A DNA stretch of 64,000 nucleotides from the NCBI RefSeq assembly GCF_033954835.1, contig NZ_CP121471.1:3900501-3964500 (forward strand), written 5' to 3'. Below, one piece after another: positions 1-7,997 of the stretch. A model generated the notes under the pieces. It was not told where the DNA came from, did no database searches, and worked only from the letters and a program-made list of their open reading frames with translations. Made by a program: the position numbers and the translations under genes. The stretch is from Thiorhodovibrio frisius (GTDB lineage Bacteria; Pseudomonadota; Gammaproteobacteria; Chromatiales; Chromatiaceae). Position 1 is the first letter of the stretch, and each line of letters starts with the position of its first letter.

Positions 1-259
1 CGCCGAACACAGCGCCGTCCGGCAACTTGTCGAGCCTGCGGCGTAGCCAGTTGACGCCGATCTCGACCGGCACCTCGCTCCCGATGGTGATCCGCTCCCG
101 CGCAAAACCACCGCGCGTCACACGTCGCAGTAGCTCGAATCTTCCACGAATGAGATCGGCACCGATCCAAAACGGGTTTTCCTCGAACCCAGCCAACGAA
201 ATGAGCCTAAATAGCAGATGCGTTCCACCTTTGGGTATCGAGTTCGCCATTACCTTCAT
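1..259 (-). CDS. Sulfotransferase-like protein, partial (runs off window)
   Basis: The ATG at 259 opens a minus-strand frame that stays open to the window edge, about 86 codons. The protein starts MKVMANSIPKGGTHLL; the stretch IPKGGTHLL resembles the 5'-phosphosulfate-binding loop (PKxGTT type) of PAPS-dependent sulfotransferases, which move sulfate onto sugars, lipids or proteins. The gene starts 30 bp downstream of a complete sulfotransferase gene on the same strand, so the two are probably co-transcribed. The 3' end, with the second PAPS-binding motif, is missing, so family membership rests mainly on the loop and the neighbour. Confidence 0.6.
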   Translation of the reverse strand, partial: MKVMANSIPKGGTHLLFRLISLAGFEENPFWIGADLIRGRFELLRRVTRGGFARERITIGSEVPVEIGVNWLRRRLDKLPDGAVFG

Positions 260-289
260 GCAACTCTCGTCCTGTTTCGTCCCAATGTC

Positions 290-1345
290 TCACCGGTGCG
301 AATGCACACGAAACCAGCGTTTTGCGGTTCGCAGCTTGTAGGCGACAATCGCTGGCTCGAACAGGCAGTACACGATTCCGTACGTTCGCAGCAGTACATC
401 CCAGCCCAGATTCTTCATCTGTTGCGGAATCGCATCCAGCTCCGCCATGATGCTATCGTGGTCATAGCCCATGGTGCTCAACCGCTCCGTACCGAGCCAG
501 CGCAGGTAAGAACGTGCCCACTGCTTGCGGACCGGATTGCAGAATCCTTTTTTCCATTTACTCAGAGGCTCATCGCTCAGCGCAAAATATTGCCGAGTAC
601 CGGTCGGATCGCCCATGCGGCCACTAAGCTTCACTTCCGGAAAGCTGTCAACCATTTCCTCTTCGAACGGCAGCTCAAGATATTCCATGATCGACCTAAA
701 GGTCGCCTCCGGCTCGGAAACCATATCCTCGTAGCGTATCGAGAGGGCGCGGTTGGCATGAAGCTCATAGCAATCGACCAAATTCTCCAGACCGGTATAG
801 AGATCTATCTTGTAGGCGTGCAGCTTCCAACGCCCGCCGCCCCAGGTCTCCATAATTGACGCGGCCACCGCCAACGGGTGACGCCACAGGAAAATGAACT
901 TTCCGTCCGCAAACATCTCCACGATCTCCTCGGCCACCAGATGGTAGCGGGGCGTCTTGTCCAGGAAGTAGATCGCCTCCTTCCCCGCCGCCCGGCCATA
1001 GAGCCGACGAACAAACCCGGCCAACTCGACGCGATAGGCCGCTTCACCGCCCGGCAAAATTTCGCAAAAATCCTGGACTGCCTCGACTGTCCGGCCATGC
1101 CAGTATTCGGAAAACTGCCCTCGCTCCCTTAGCGTGTAGAGAAAGGGCAGCAGTAGCCACGGCTCGGACGCCGACGCCACCGCCGACGAACGCGTCAATA
1201 TGCGCTGCGCCAGCGTCGAGCCCGATCTCGGTAGCGAGAATATGAAAACCGGTTTCGTCACATCAGACCTCCCAAAATCGACCGGAATGAGGCCGCTATT
1301 TTGGATACTTGGACCCCAAATCACCGGGGGTTCCTCGTGCACCAC
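290..1345 (-). CDS. Sulfotransferase family protein
   Basis: 351 residues. Near residue 32 is VFIFSLPRSGSTLAQRIL, the PAPS-binding loop of bacterial sulfotransferases. KFIFLWRHPLAVAASIMET in the first half matches the 3'-phosphate-binding region (RHP, SI), and RYEDMVSEP is another conserved family segment. It probably transfers sulfate from PAPS to a glycan or lipid; the acceptor cannot be told from sequence. There is no signal peptide, so it should be cytoplasmic. It is followed after 30 bp by a second sulfotransferase-like gene and lies near decayed nucleotide-sugar genes, consistent with a role in surface polysaccharide modification (inference). Confidence 0.85.
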   Translation of the reverse strand: MVHEEPPVIWGPSIQNSGLIPVDFGRSDVTKPVFIFSLPRSGSTLAQRILTRSSAVASASEPWLLLPFLYTLRERGQFSEYWHGRTVEAVQDFCEILPGGEAAYRVELAGFVRRLYGRAAGKEAIYFLDKTPRYHLVAEEIVEMFADGKFIFLWRHPLAVAASIMETWGGGRWKLHAYKIDLYTGLENLVDCYELHANRALSIRYEDMVSEPEATFRSIMEYLELPFEEEMVDSFPEVKLSGRMGDPTGTRQYFALSDEPLSKWKKGFCNPVRKQWARSYLRWLGTERLSTMGYDHDSIMAELDAIPQQMKNLGWDVLLRTYGIVYCLFEPAIVAYKLRTAKRWFRVHSHR

Positions 1346-1496
1346 TTAAAGCAAATCAGCTGCTTATGCGGTGCAATCTATCAACCAACTGCTCAACTTT
1401 CTGAATTATCTAATAAACTTAACAAGATAGAGTATTTTTAGAGACTCGACCTCGGAGGTCTGTACAAAAATACCTATTCACCTTCGTCCAGCCTGA

Positions 1497-1829
1497 AGCC
1501 GTCATCGTGCGCATACGATTCGATGGTCGCAGATACTGTTCCGGCAGCCCGCCATTGCATGGCTCAGCTACTTGGGCCGTCTGTGCATCCCGGAACCAGA
1601 ATCGACGCCACAGCCGTTTGCCCCTCTCTTCGATGCTTTCGTTGAGGATTTGCAACACGGACGCGGGTTGTCGACAGCAACGGTGGCGAATTACCAGTGG
1701 CATGTTCAGCGCTTTTTCACTGACTTCAGCGCGCGACAGTGCGCCTTTGCAGACGTGCGCGTCGAGGATGTCGAGCCTTTCTTACCCGCCAAGGGGCGCA
1801 TTAGTGTCGCGTGTCGATCGCCAGAATAA
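1497..1829 (+). pseudogene. Tyrosine recombinase/integrase remnant (N-terminal part)
   Basis: The frame is open from 1497 to the stop at 1829. The segment LSTATVANYQWHVQRFFTDF followed by DVRVEDVEPFL has the layout of the N-terminal SAM-like core-binding domain of tyrosine recombinases ('GLSxxTVxxYxxxxRxFL'). The upstream part, including SYLGRLCIPEPE, resembles the linker before this domain in transposon-type integrases. The catalytic R-H-R-Y domain is absent: homology stops at about 1790, shortly before the left inverted repeat of the adjacent IS element. This looks like a relic left by an insertion or deletion. Confidence 0.55.
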
Positions 1830-1844
1830 TTAAAGGGTCCATAT

Positions 1845-1858
1845 ATGGTCCGCCCCGC
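1845..1858 (+). repeat. IS element subterminal inverted repeat (right end)
   Basis: ATGGTCCGCCCCGC, the exact reverse complement of 3306-3319. It lies downstream of the transposase gene. Confidence 0.8.
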
Positions 1859-2158
1859 GATGCAAGAGGAAAATCGCTGATCAGCAGAAGGAAACGTTGC
1901 AGCCATATATCCGGCATCGTTGAAGGATCATCGTCGAAGTCGATCCCGTGCCCTAATGGAATGCGCGTACCTCACCGTCCTCAATCAGGTTCTCAGTCTC
2001 AACGTACGTTGGCTTTGGACCCTTCCAGGTTTTCGGCGAGGCGGTCGTCCCTTTCATGCCATCACAGTGAAATTCACTCTTCGCAACTCGTGGTGTGGAA
2101 CTCGGTTATCGCCCGTTCAAGGGCTGGTTAAAGATGATTGTTCGTGGCCGGCGCGGCG
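1859..2158 (-). ncRNA. Possible bridge/seek RNA region of the IS1111-type element
   Basis: About 300 bp without a credible gene lies between the transposase stop (2159) and the right inverted repeat. In IS1111-subgroup elements the structured guide RNA that selects target and donor DNA is encoded in this downstream position; in IS110-subgroup elements it is upstream. Assignment here is by position only: I did not fold the RNA or identify its target- and donor-binding loops. Confidence 0.35.
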
Positions 2159-3229
2159 TTAGGCCTTTACGGCGGCCGGCTTCGCGAGCGCCCCGCGCGC
2201 GGGATCGAAGCGCTTGCCGGTGGTCATCACCGCCCAAGCGATGCGCGCGAGCTTATTGGCCATCGCGACAATGGCGACGTTGGCATGACGGCGCTGCTTG
2301 AGATCGCGCGCCCAGTGACTGAAAGCGTCCTCCTTTTTCTCAACCCAACGCATCATCGCGCGAGCGCCATGGATCAGCAGCTGGCGCAGATAGACATCGC
2401 CACGCTTGCTGATGCCAAGCAAGCGCGCTTTCCCGCCGGTGGAGTGCTGTCGTGGCACCAGCCCAAGCCAGGTCGCCAGCGCCCGGCCATTGTTAAACAG
2501 CTCCCACTGATCGCCCAGGGTGGCGAGCAAGGCGGTGGCCACCAGCGGGCCGATACCGGGAATGCTCATCAACAGCTGGGCCGGCTCGCTGGTGTCGGCG
2601 ACAGTTTTGATGTGGGCATCGTAATGGGCCACGCGTCCATCGAGGTGACGCAGTTCCTCGAGCAATCCATGGAGCTCGGCGCGAAAGCGCTCGCTCAGTC
2701 CATTGTCGGCGTCTTCCAGAATCTCAGGCAGCCGACGCATGGCCGCCGCTCGTCCCTGCGGCATGACGATGCCATATTCGGCCAACAACCCACGCGCCTG
2801 ATTGACTAAGGCGGTACGCTGGGCGATCACCTGGGAGCGCATGCGATGAATCGCTTGGATGTCTTGCTGCTCCACGCTCTTGATCGGCACAAACCGCTGC
2901 CGGGGACGTCGGGCGGCTTCGCAGATCGCCTCAGCATCGGCGGCGTCGTTCTTGTTCGTCTTCACAAAGGGCTTCACATGTTGCGGCGCGATCAGCACCA
3001 CCTCATGGCCGAAGCCCCGGAAGGTGCGCGCCCAGTGATGGGCGCTACCGCAAGCTTCCATGGCCACGCGACATGGCGGCTGCTGGGCGATGAAGGCACT
3101 CAAGGCATGGCGCGCCAGCTTGCGGCTGAAAACGACCTCGCCTTGGGCGTCGACGCCAAAGACGTGAACGCTGTTTTTGGCCAAATCGATACCGATGGTG
3201 GCGACGGGTTGTTTGCTAAACTTCTTCAT
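2159..3229 (-). CDS. IS110-family (IS1111-type) transposase
   Basis: 356 residues, the usual family length. The N-terminal RuvC-like DEDD domain shows IGIDLAKNSVHVFGVD near residue 13 (first Asp), VAMEACGSAHHWAR (Glu) and KTNKNDAADAEAICEAARRP (Asp-rich motif). The C-terminal half is the transposase_20 domain with SIPGIGPLVATALLA, and LGLVPRQHSTGGK carries the conserved serine. The enzyme catalyses site-specific insertion and excision guided by a structured RNA. The frame is intact and both inverted repeats are present, so the element may still be active. Confidence 0.93.
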   Translation of the reverse strand: MKKFSKQPVATIGIDLAKNSVHVFGVDAQGEVVFSRKLARHALSAFIAQQPPCRVAMEACGSAHHWARTFRGFGHEVVLIAPQHVKPFVKTNKNDAADAEAICEAARRPRQRFVPIKSVEQQDIQAIHRMRSQVIAQRTALVNQARGLLAEYGIVMPQGRAAAMRRLPEILEDADNGLSERFRAELHGLLEELRHLDGRVAHYDAHIKTVADTSEPAQLLMSIPGIGPLVATALLATLGDQWELFNNGRALATWLGLVPRQHSTGGKARLLGISKRGDVYLRQLLIHGARAMMRWVEKKEDAFSHWARDLKQRRHANVAIVAMANKLARIAWAVMTTGKRFDPARGALAKPAAVKA

Positions 3230-3305
3230 GGGTCTGCTCCGTTCTTGCTAGACGATAGGTGGGTTTTCCATCGCCTATTTTGCCCGCTTCCGGGTCGTTT
3301 TAGGA

Positions 3306-3319
3306 GCGGGGCGGACCAT
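3306..3319 (-). repeat. IS element subterminal inverted repeat (left end)
   Basis: GCGGGGCGGACCAT, the exact reverse complement of 1845-1858. It lies upstream of the transposase start. Confidence 0.8.
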
Positions 3320-3796
3320 CCCATTATGTTCAAATAAGTTTTTTGGAGTGACAACCGCAACCGATCAGCATGAAATCGAAGCCGGACCATATAAACAATG
3401 TGTCATTTTTTTCTCTGATTTCCGCCTCCGATGGTGGATTGGAATTCAAAAGGAAGTCGATAGAGAACCAGTTCTTTCCCCTGCGCAGGCGCTAGATGAG
3501 GTTATCGGCGCGGGTGCGCCGGTCGCCCGTTACACGTCGCTGTCTCCAGTTATAACGCACAAGGGGTGCTTTCGCCTTCAGCCGATAGACAGGATTGGGG
3601 ATCACCTGCGGCGCGCAAGACGGCCAGCCAGCGTTGCTGCCAGGGCATGCGACAGATCTGTCAGCAAGCTCTTCGAGCTGCCCGGCCTGGCTGATGCGCT
3701 CCAGAAGCGATCATGCCCGAGCGTCAGTTCCGGCAACTCATTATCTCAATAAGGATTGGTCAAAAAAACAACGGGACGTCAATCACCGGTTTTTCG
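3320..3796. other. Stretch without a recognised gene
   Basis: 477 bp between the IS element and the gmd remnant. A 134-codon plus-strand frame (3348-3752) and a minus-strand frame at about 3490-3730 exist, but neither resembles a known family and neither has a convincing ribosome binding site. It is most likely decayed accessory DNA. Confidence 0.4.
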
Positions 3797-4615
3797 CTAT
3801 TCATTATGGCGATAGACAGCATAGCCTTCACGACTGCAGAGGGCATCGCGTTCTGCTTCTTTCAAATCCTCGCGCATCATCTCGGCCACCAAGTTGGCGA
3901 AGCTGATCTCTGGCTCCCAACCAAGTTTCTCCTTGGCCTTGCTCGGGTCGCCGAGCAGGGTCTCGACCTCGGCCGGGCGGAAGTAGCGCGGGTCGACCTC
4001 CACCAGACAGGCGTCGGTTGTTTGGTCGTGGCCTTTCTCCTTGACGCCCTCCCCTTCCCACCGGATATCGATGCCGATCTCGCGCGCGGCGCTTTCAACA
4101 AATTCGCGCACCGAGTACTGCTTGCCGGTAGCGATGACGAAATCCTCGGGCTGCTCCTGTTGCAGCATCATCCACTGCATGCGCACATAGTCCTTGGCGT
4201 GACCCCAGTCGCGCTTGGCGTCCATGTTGCCGAGGTAAATCCGCTCCTGTAGGCCGAGCTTAATGCGCGCGAGCCCGCGGGTGATCTTGCGGGTGACGAA
4301 GGTCTCGCCGCGGATGGTGCTTTTATGGTTGTAATGCCGTTGCAGGAGCTTTGCGCGGCTAGGTTATAGATTTCATCCGGTCGCACCTGCTGCATGATGC
4401 GGATCAGGCTCGAGCTGTCGGTCATGTCGCCATGGTGCAGCACGAAGCGCCGGTCCACTTGATGCGGGTCCTGATACAGGTGGTCGATGCGGTCGGTGTT
4501 GAACAGCGAGCTGCGCCGCTTGATGCCGTGCATCATGTAGTCCTTCTCGAGCAGAAATTCCGCCAGAGTAGGCGCCGTCCTGGCCGGTGATGCCGCTGAT
4601 GAGAGCTGTCTTCAT
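3797..4615 (-). pseudogene. gmd: GDP-mannose 4,6-dehydratase, frameshifted and internally deleted
   Basis: The gene starts at the ATG at 4615 with [16 protein letters not shown], the Rossmann dinucleotide loop of Gmd. An extra T near 4573 shifts the frame, which resumes as [20 protein letters not shown] and runs to [10 protein letters not shown]. About 100 codons are then missing: the sequence jumps to a part matching the late-middle region ([29 protein letters not shown]) in another frame. It finishes in the C-terminal frame [20 protein letters not shown] and stops at 3797. The catalytic TSE and YxxxK region lies in the deletion, so no active enzyme can be made. An intact gene would convert GDP-mannose to GDP-4-keto-6-deoxymannose for GDP-L-fucose synthesis. 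Confidence 0.88.
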
Positions 4616-4652
4616 GGGCGTGTTGTCGCAGGCTTTCTTCAATCGTAGTGCG

Positions 4653-4796
4653 TTAGGCGCGCAGGCTGTCTTGGTGTTCGACAAACCGTGCATAGGTCTG
4701 GGCGAGCCCGTCTTCGAGCGGGACGCGCGCGCGGGTGGAAATTATCCCCCGGACCATAGAGATTGGTCGGCATCACGCTTCTAAAATCCGAGCCAT
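4653..4796 (-). pseudogene. fcl: GDP-L-fucose synthase remnant
   Basis: Two short pieces of an Fcl/WcaG-like epimerase-reductase survive. The first reads [16 protein letters not shown], a signature of GDP-fucose synthases. In a different frame it is followed by [18 protein letters not shown] and QDSLRA before a stop at 4655-4653, which matches the family C-terminus. The intervening 100-plus residues and the whole N-terminal half are gone. It lies directly upstream of the gmd remnant, the usual gmd-fcl order, so both steps of GDP-L-fucose synthesis are lost at this locus. Confidence 0.7.
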
Positions 4797-4804
4797 ATCG
4801 CCGA

Positions 4805-5116
4805 TTACGGGGAAAGGATCTCAATGCACAGTTCAGGGGCTTGTGGGTAGGGTGTGGTATCGCCGTGACGCCCGAGGAATGCCGTGGACATCCAGGCGAC
4901 ATCGGTGACTTTGACACCTTGGTGCGTGCCAATGGAGCATTCTGATGCGATTTCACCAGTATCAAGCCATTCTACCAGCAGACGGACAAGGCGCGCCTGC
5001 TGGATGGCGTGACGGTTGGATGCCGGGCTCATCAAAATTTTCCCTCGGGCATCTAGCTCAATATTATAGGGGAGATTGCCTAGGCTTGGGTCGCTGATCA
5101 CGTCGGACCATTGCAT
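4805..5116 (-). pseudogene. Uma2-family (PD-(D/E)XK) endonuclease, C-terminally truncated
   Basis: Starts at 5116 with MQWSDVISDPSLGNLPYNIE, then KILMSPASNRHAIQQARL and [20 protein letters not shown], ending [15 protein letters not shown]. This is the N-terminal half of the Uma2 (DUF820) fold found in great numbers in cyanobacteria and purple sulfur bacteria. The protein stops at a TAA formed where the sequence joins the fcl remnant, at about residue 103 of an expected 180-200. The rest of the domain is lost, so it is probably inactive. Confidence 0.7.
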
Positions 5117-5348
5117 TTATCGGGTTTCCGAGCGAGGGGTTGTGGCTTTGGTCTATTGCCGTATCCTCATAAAGTATAGTCGCAATCACCGGAGTCGGTT
5201 CAGCCGCCGTCGGCTTTGCACGGCTCGAGCCTGTTTGACGCGAGGATACGCACTCCCTCGCTGTCCTGGGATTGCGGGGACTGAGGTTTCTCACGGGAGC
5301 CGAGGCAAGCGCTATACTCCTGTCAAACAATCAAATATGGAGGCCACG

Positions 5349-5924
5349 ATGTCTGCCGCACAGCCCTCGCTCGATGACGTTTGGCGCTTGTTTCAGGAGA
5401 CAGATCGGAAGTTTCAGGAGACTGGCCGGCTGCTGAAAGAGCAATCACAGGAGACCGATCGGAAATTTCAGGAGACGGACCGCAAGCTGAACCAGCTCGA
5501 AAAGCTGTTCACCAGTCAATGGGGCCTGTTGATGGAATCGCTGGTGGAGGGCGATCTGGTGAAAATCCTAACCCAGCGCGGCATTCCCATCGCCGACACC
5601 ACGACCCGACTGAAAGGCAAACGGCCAGACGGGGGAAACTACGAATTTGATATCCTCGCGCACAACGGTGCGGAGATGGTGGTGGTGGAAGTCAAGACCA
5701 CTTTGCGCCCGGAGGATGTGAAAGACTTTATGCGCAAGCTCGATCAGCTAAAAACATGGCTACCACGCTATGCTGGGAACCGCATCTACGGAGCGATGGC
5801 GTGGCTGAGTGCCGATGCGGGAGCGGAAGCCATGGTGGAAAATCGCGGGCTGTTTAGCATCCGGGCGACGGGCGATTCGGCCTGCATTCTCAACGCGGCG
5901 GAATTTCTCCCGCGCGCTTGGTGA
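5349..5924 (+). CDS. DUF3782-type protein: coiled coil plus PD-(D/E)XK nuclease-like domain
   Basis: 191 residues from the ATG at 5349, chosen because GGAGG at 5339-5343 sits 5 bases upstream; an ATG at 5337 is also in frame but lacks such a site. Residues 5-50 form a heptad-rich coiled coil with the repeated phrase QETDRKFQET. The second half has YEFDILAHNGAEMVVVEVKT, the D...E-x-K core of the PD-(D/E)XK nuclease fold. Proteins of this type are common, multicopy and of unknown substrate in cyanobacteria and Chromatiales. It stands alone between the decayed fcl/Uma2 segment and the exopolysaccharide locus. Confidence 0.75.
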   Translation: MSAAQPSLDDVWRLFQETDRKFQETGRLLKEQSQETDRKFQETDRKLNQLEKLFTSQWGLLMESLVEGDLVKILTQRGIPIADTTTRLKGKRPDGGNYEFDILAHNGAEMVVVEVKTTLRPEDVKDFMRKLDQLKTWLPRYAGNRIYGAMAWLSADAGAEAMVENRGLFSIRATGDSACILNAAEFLPRAW

Positions 5925-6153
5925 GTATTGGGGCTCGGTGGGCATGTAAGCGATGCGGCCTTTTTGAACATGGCCACCCAGGATAGAGGATAGGTTCGGC
6001 AGCCGAAAGGCACTGCGCGAGCTTGTCCTCCATGGGAAGCGGTGACACGCTCTGACACGGACATTGATCGATGCTAGCCCCGCAGAGGCGCTGGGGCTTG
6101 GGTGAACGCTGATTTCGCGCGGGGGCCCTCGGCGCCAAATGAGGGAGCCTCGA

Positions 6154-7578
6154 TTAGTAGGCATCCGCGTCGGCTAACACGCGGATCGCGGTCAGTGCGA
6201 TGATCTTTAGATCGAGCCACAGGGACCAGTTGCGGATGTAGTCCATGTCGTACTCCACCCGCCTGCGCATTTTCTCGGTGGTTTCTGTTTCACCGCGCAG
6301 CCCGTTGACCTGCGCCCAACCGGTGATGCCAGGCTTGACTTTGTGTCTCAGCATGTAGCCGGGGATGAGCCGGCGATACGCTTCGTTGTGAGCTACGGCG
6401 TGCGGCCGGGGCCCGACGATGGACATGTCCCCGCGCAGCACATTGAGGAACTGGGGCAGCTCGTCAAGCGAGTAGCGGCGGAGAAATCGCCCGAGGTTGG
6501 TGACGCGCGAATCGCCCTTGGTGGCTTGGGTGACCTGCGCGCCGTCTTCGCACACCCGCATGGTACGAAATTTCAGCACCGGGATGACACGGCCATCGCG
6601 GCCATAGCGCTTTTGCCGGAAGAATATCGGACCAGGGGAATCGAGTTTGACCGCGATCGCGATCACGGCCATGGGCAGGGCAATTAGCACCAGAGCGATC
6701 AGCGCCAGAACAAGGTCCTCAAGGGACTTGAGCCAGCCATCGGCGCCATAAAAGGGCGTCTCGCGGATGCTTAGGGTAGGAAGCGGGCCGAGGTAAATCC
6801 ACCGCGAGTGGAGCAGGTCGAAGGTCATTCGGTTGGGGACATAGTGGATGGAAGCGGTGGTATCGGAAAGGTCGCGGATCAGATCGGATATCCTTTTCTC
6901 CGCCTTGAGCGGTAGGGTGATATACACAAGATCGACAACTCCCGTTCGGGCAGACCCAATCAATGCCTTGAAGTTGCCACGAAAGAGATCCTCGCGCGTT
7001 TCCTTCTCGCTGTCTCGATTTAGGTTGCGATCATCGTAAATGCCCACCAGGCGCAGGCCGAGATCGGGGTTGTCCTCGATGACGCGAATCAACTCGGCGG
7101 ATTCGTCGATGGACCCGGCAATCGCGGCCTGCTTGATATTCCGGCCAGACTCGTAAAGCTTCTTGGAAAAATGAATTCCGGCGTAGCGCCAGGCAAACAG
7201 AAGCAAAGGTACCGCGAGAAACCAGCAAAGGGTAACAAGGCGTGAGAACTCATTGGAGGTTTGGGTGATAAAGGCGACAGCGGTAAGCGTCGCCGCAGTC
7301 GCTCCCCAGGCAGTGGTGATGGGCCAAATGAAGCTGTCGGCGGGTTGCCCCCGTCGGGTGCCAATGGCTCCCGCGGGTTGCGCGTAGATGGCAAAAATCA
7401 AACCGCCAAGCAAGGCGGCCATCCAGTAGTGGATGTCCCAGCTCGCGTTGAGGAGGGCCGCGAGAACGACGAGCGAGAGCATGATGATGCTCGCGTCGGC
7501 CAGCCAGAAAAACAGCGTGTTGGTGGGGAAATCGCCCCGCGTATCTCCGCCGAGTATCGGGGGTTGCGGGGCGGTCAT
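6154..7578 (-). CDS. Undecaprenyl-phosphate sugar phosphotransferase (WcaJ/WbaP type)
   Basis: 474 residues. Several N-terminal membrane spans (about residues 25-130) are followed by a CoA-binding-like Rossmann domain (about 145-260), another span, and the C-terminal bacterial sugar transferase domain. That domain shows KLDSPGPIFFRQKRYG, VLKFRTM, SLDELPQFLNVLRGDMSIVG and KVKPGITGWAQVNGLRG. The enzyme starts repeat-unit assembly by moving a hexose-1-phosphate, often glucose, from UDP-sugar to undecaprenyl phosphate at the inner membrane. It is transcribed away from the TPR gene at 7998 and begins the exopolysaccharide locus. The exact sugar cannot be read from the sequence. Confidence 0.9.
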   Translation of the reverse strand: MTAPQPPILGGDTRGDFPTNTLFFWLADASIIMLSLVVLAALLNASWDIHYWMAALLGGLIFAIYAQPAGAIGTRRGQPADSFIWPITTAWGATAATLTAVAFITQTSNEFSRLVTLCWFLAVPLLLFAWRYAGIHFSKKLYESGRNIKQAAIAGSIDESAELIRVIEDNPDLGLRLVGIYDDRNLNRDSEKETREDLFRGNFKALIGSARTGVVDLVYITLPLKAEKRISDLIRDLSDTTASIHYVPNRMTFDLLHSRWIYLGPLPTLSIRETPFYGADGWLKSLEDLVLALIALVLIALPMAVIAIAVKLDSPGPIFFRQKRYGRDGRVIPVLKFRTMRVCEDGAQVTQATKGDSRVTNLGRFLRRYSLDELPQFLNVLRGDMSIVGPRPHAVAHNEAYRRLIPGYMLRHKVKPGITGWAQVNGLRGETETTEKMRRRVEYDMDYIRNWSLWLDLKIIALTAIRVLADADAY

Positions 7579-7997
7579 GGCAAAAAACTAATCTGGGTTC
7601 GTAGGGCGGAATCCAACGCTAGAGCTAAGACCTCACTGCCGGGGCAAAGCGCGTGCCACTCAAACCGCTGGCCAATGGAAGCTGTTGACGCGAGCATCAT
7701 TGAAGTTCGCCATTCCTTTGGGTTCCGAGTCGCTGCGAGAATGTTAAGGGAAATTAGCACGAATCTTGAAAAAAATAAAACCTGGCGTCAAGGTCGGATA
7801 AAGCCTAAAGCGCGAAAAACCGCTAACCATCGACATGGCTTTCGCAGGGGATGGGACTGCTGGACAGTACCGGGATTTTTCGTCATTCTTGAGGACTGAA
7901 TCCACACTCGCACGGAGAGTTCCTAACCATCCGGGCCGGGGGGCTGATCCGCCCACCTGATTCGGCGCGGCTGAACGCGCACCCTCTGAATGCATCC
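7579..7997. other. Divergent promoter region without a gene
   Basis: 419 bp between two divergently transcribed genes, the sugar transferase (minus) and the TPR lipoprotein (plus). No coding frame here is convincing. It should hold both promoters. I looked for a sigma-54 type TGGCAC-N5-TTGC element, which regulates some PEP-CTERM genes elsewhere, and did not find one. Confidence 0.4.

Larger units (their letters stand above)
1845..3319 (-). mobile_element. IS110-family element, IS1111 subgroup
   Basis: The element is bounded by perfect 14-bp inverted repeats (ATGGTCCGCCCCGC at 1845-1858 and its complement at 3306-3319). It holds one transposase gene on the minus strand. The transposase start lies about 75 bp inside the repeat at 3306; the 3' side has about 300 bp of non-coding DNA before the repeat at 1845. 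Inverted repeats near the ends and a long 3' non-coding region are known traits of the IS1111 subgroup, whereas IS110 proper has no such repeats. The true ends probably lie a few bases outside the repeats. The length, about 1.47 kb, is usual for the group. Confidence 0.8.

Noticed and set aside
2138-2809. 223-codon plus-strand frame opposite the transposase
   Set aside because: It is a shadow of the IS110-family transposase, whose catalytic motifs are on the minus strand.
3348-3752. 134-codon plus-strand open frame
   Set aside because: No similarity to a known family, no clear ribosome binding site, and a position in decayed DNA next to an IS element.
7579-7997. Sigma-54 promoter for PEP-CTERM-locus genes
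   Set aside because: No TGGCAC-N5-TTGC match was found here or upstream of the three VPIPA-CTERM genes; the nearest strings have the wrong spacing.
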